Source of the DNA: JBFWQM01 sp050249455
Lineage (GTDB): Bacteria > Pseudomonadota > Alphaproteobacteria > MPNO01 > VGEU01
Assembly (NCBI GenBank): GCA_050249455.1
Contig: JBFWQM010000048.1
Coordinates: forward strand, 1-26,939
DNA: 26,939 nucleotides
Reading direction: 5' to 3'
The notes beneath the pieces were generated by a model. That model was given only the letters and a program-made list of their open reading frames with translations. It searched no databases and was not told the origin of the DNA. Position numbers and translations under genes: made by a program. Positions 24,870 through 26,939 of this stretch are shown in pieces (positions within the stretch are counted from its first letter, which is position 1; each line of letters opens with the position of its first letter).

Positions 24870-26939
24870 CTATGCCGGTCGCCGTGTCCGCCCGCAGTGC
24901 GCGGCGGCCCAGTTCTTCGCAGTCCCCGTTTCCACCACCAGCGGGACGCTGAGCTGGGCGACGCCGGACATCACCTTCTTGACGACGGCGGCGGTTTCTT
25001 CCGCCTCGGCTTCCGGCACCTCGAAGACGAGCTCGTCGTGGACCTGGAGCAGCATCTTCGCCGCGAGCCGCTTCGCCTTCAGTGCGTCGGGCATGCGCAC
25101 CATGGCGCGCTTGATGATGTCGGCGGCGGCGCCCTGCAGCGGCGCGTTGATCGCCGCGCGCTCGAAGAAGTTGCGCCGCGTCGGGTTCTTGTCGTTGATG
25201 CCCGGCATGTGCACGCGCCGGCCGAAGATCGTCGTGACGTAGCCGTGCGCGCGGGCGAAGGCGCGCATCGTCTCGACATAGTCGCGGATGCCGGGATAGT
25301 GCTCGAAATAGGTCTTGATGAAGCGCGCGGCGTCGGCCTGCGGGATGCCGAGCTGGCGCGCCAGGCCGAACGCGCTGATGCCGTAGACGATGCCGAAGTT
25401 GATCGCCTTGGCGCGGTTGCGTACCGCCGGGTCCATGCCCTTCACCGGCACGCCGAACACCTCCGATGCGGTCATCGCGTGGATGTCGGCGCCGTTCCTG
25501 AACGCCTCCTTCAGGGTCTCGATGCCGGCGACGTCGGCGAGCAGGCGCAATTCGATCTGCGAGTAGTCGGCCGACAGCAGCACGCAGCCGTCGTCGGCGA
25601 CGAACGCCTTCCGGATCTTGCGCCCCTCCTCCGTCCGGATCGGGATGTTCTGCAGGTTGGGCTCGTTCGACGACAGCCGCCCGGTGGACGCGATCGCCTG
25701 CGCGTAGGAGGTGTGGACGCGCCCGGTGGCCGGGTTGATCGTCCCGATCAGCGCGTCGGTGTAGGTGCTCTTGAGCTTGGTGAGCTGGCGCCAGTCGAGC
25801 ACCCGCGCCGGCAGGTCGTGGCCCGCCGCGGCGAGGTCTTCCAGCACGTCGGCACCGGTCGCGTAGGCGCCGGTCTTGCCCTTCTTGCCGCCGGGCAGCG
25901 ACATCTCGTCGAACAGCACCTCTCCCAATTGCTTGGGCGAGCCGATGTTGAACGGATGGCCGGCGAGCCTGTGGACTTCCGCGGCGATCTGCGCGATGCG
26001 GCCCTCGAAGTCCTGCGACAGCCGGCGCAGCTCGTTCGCATCGACCTTGATGCCGGCGCACTCCATCGCCAGCAGCACCGGCACCAGCGGCCGCTCCAGC
26101 GTCTCGTAGACGGTGACGAGGCGCTGCTCCAGGAGGCGCGGCTTGAACAGCGCATGCAGCCGCAGCGACACGTCGGCGTCCTCCGCTGCGTAGTCCAGCG
26201 CGGCCGCCAGCGGCACCTCGGCGAACCCGATCTGCGACTTGCCGGTGCCGGTGACGTCCGCGTAGGTGATGTTGGTGCGCCCGAGATGCTCCTTCGCAAG
26301 CTCGTCCAGCCCGTGGCCGCGCAGGCCGGCGTCGAGCACGTAGGACATCAGCATCGTGTCGTCGAACGGGGTCACCGGCGCGTCGTAGCGGCGCAGTACC
26401 TCCATGTCGTACTTGATGTTGTGGCCGACCTTGAGCACCGAGCGGTCGGCGAGCATTGGACGCAGCGCCGCGAGCGCCTCCTCCAAGGGGATCTGCTGCG
26501 GCACCGGCCCGTCGAGGCCCAGCGCGCCGCCCGGCGGCAGGTGGCCGAGCGGGATGTAGCACGCCTTGCCCGGCGCCAGCGCCAGCGAGACGCCGACCAG
26601 CTCCGCCCGCATCGCATCGAGCGACGTCGTCTCTGTATCGATCGCGACGAGGCCCTGCGCGGTCGCGCCCTCGATCCATTTCCACAGCGCGGCGAGGTCC
26701 TGCACAAGGTCGTAGTCGTCCTTGGCCGTCGCGGTGTCGGCGGGCGCCGCGGCGGCCGTGCCCGGGGCCGGCGCGGGGGTCGCAGTCGGCGACGAAGCGG
26801 GCGCCGCGCCGGCGCCCTGGCGCACCCGGTTGGCGATCGAGCGGAAGCCGTTGAGGTCGAGATAGGCGAGCAGCTTGCCGGTGTCGCGCGGGCCGACGCG
26901 CATCTCCTCCAGCGGCACCGGCACGGGGCAGTCGTCCTT
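24870..26939 (-). CDS. polA: DNA polymerase I, proofreading and polymerase domains (5' end outside window)
   Basis: The reading frame is open from base 26939 to the TAG at 24870-24872, 689 residues. It enters at the end of the 5'-3' nuclease domain, with LLAYLDLNGFRSIANRV, then a Pro/Ala linker. The 3'-5' exonuclease is intact: VAIDTETTSLDAMRAELVG (Asp and Glu), VGHNIKYDMEVLRRY (Asp) and DYAAEDADVSLRLH (Tyr and Asp). The polymerase domain has TGRLSSNEPNLQNIP, motif A ADYSQIELRLLADVAG, motif B RNRAKAINFGIVYGISAFG and motif C LLQVHDELVFEVPE. It fills gaps in repair and replaces Okazaki primers. A GTG at 26924 is internal to the domain, not the true start. A palindromic repeat lies downstream. 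Confidence 0.97.
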   Translation of the reverse strand, partial: KDDCPVPVPLEEMRVGPRDTGKLLAYLDLNGFRSIANRVRQGAGAAPASSPTATPAPAPGTAAAAPADTATAKDDYDLVQDLAALWKWIEGATAQGLVAIDTETTSLDAMRAELVGVSLALAPGKACYIPLGHLPPGGALGLDGPVPQQIPLEEALAALRPMLADRSVLKVGHNIKYDMEVLRRYDAPVTPFDDTMLMSYVLDAGLRGHGLDELAKEHLGRTNITYADVTGTGKSQIGFAEVPLAAALDYAAEDADVSLRLHALFKPRLLEQRLVTVYETLERPLVPVLLAMECAGIKVDANELRRLSQDFEGRIAQIAAEVHRLAGHPFNIGSPKQLGEVLFDEMSLPGGKKGKTGAYATGADVLEDLAAAGHDLPARVLDWRQLTKLKSTYTDALIGTINPATGRVHTSYAQAIASTGRLSSNEPNLQNIPIRTEEGRKIRKAFVADDGCVLLSADYSQIELRLLADVAGIETLKEAFRNGADIHAMTASEVFGVPVKGMDPAVRNRAKAINFGIVYGISAFGLARQLGIPQADAARFIKTYFEHYPGIRDYVETMRAFARAHGYVTTIFGRRVHMPGINDKNPTRRNFFERAAINAPLQGAAADIIKRAMVRMPDALKAKRLAAKMLLQVHDELVFEVPEAEAEETAAVVKKVMSGVAQLSVPLVVETGTAKNWAAAHCGRTRRPA

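Overview
The window is GC-rich chromosomal DNA from an alphaproteobacterium, probably of the Rhodospirillales type. The evidence is the strong G/C third-position bias and the gene set: divL, chvI-chvG, a short hprK, a mannose-type EIIA with HPr, and amgK-murU. The gene order broadly matches a neighbourhood conserved in Alphaproteobacteria. It is core housekeeping DNA from a draft assembly, with two 100-N gaps. I see no phage, plasmid, CRISPR array, insertion sequence or tRNA/rRNA. I found no wholly new multi-gene system; the novelty lies in small-scale structure.

Layout. At the left edge is the 3' part of folC (+), followed by a palindromic repeat and a small orphan Phd/YefM-type antitoxin (+). 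From 1229 to 14591 everything is on the minus strand. In transcription order it reads ahcY, divL, tsaE, amgK, murU, addB, addA, trxA. This joins SAH recycling, cell-cycle signalling, the tRNA t6A factor TsaE, cell-wall sugar salvage, double-strand-break repair and thioredoxin. From 14895 to 20114, also minus, is the envelope and carbon signalling operon chvI-chvG-hprK-rapZ-EIIA-HPr plus an alpha/beta hydrolase. Divergent from it are hugZ-like and pckA (+). After the second gap comes a minus-strand pair, a periplasmic iron-binding protein and a PadR-like regulator, preceded by a candidate Fur box. At the right edge is the 3' part of polA (minus), encoding the proofreading and polymerase domains.

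How the genes work together. ChvG/ChvI senses envelope or acid stress. HprK phosphorylates HPr on serine, and HPr and EIIA form a regulatory rather than sugar-transporting PTS. PckA, a gluconeogenic enzyme, lies close by. Six gene junctions use an ATGA stop-start overlap, so translational coupling is the norm here.

Notable observations. (1) A palindromic repeat is inserted in frame inside folC and adds about 28 Pro/Gly-rich residues. (2) addB is split by a 100-N gap flanked by exact 127-bp duplicates; collapsing them restores a 978-residue frame, so this is an assembly artefact. (3) The histidine-kinase-like protein has Tyr590 in place of the phospho-accepting His, which identifies it as DivL. 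(4) Four other palindromic repeats of different families lie between genes. (5) A PadR-like regulator is coupled to the iron-binding protein gene.
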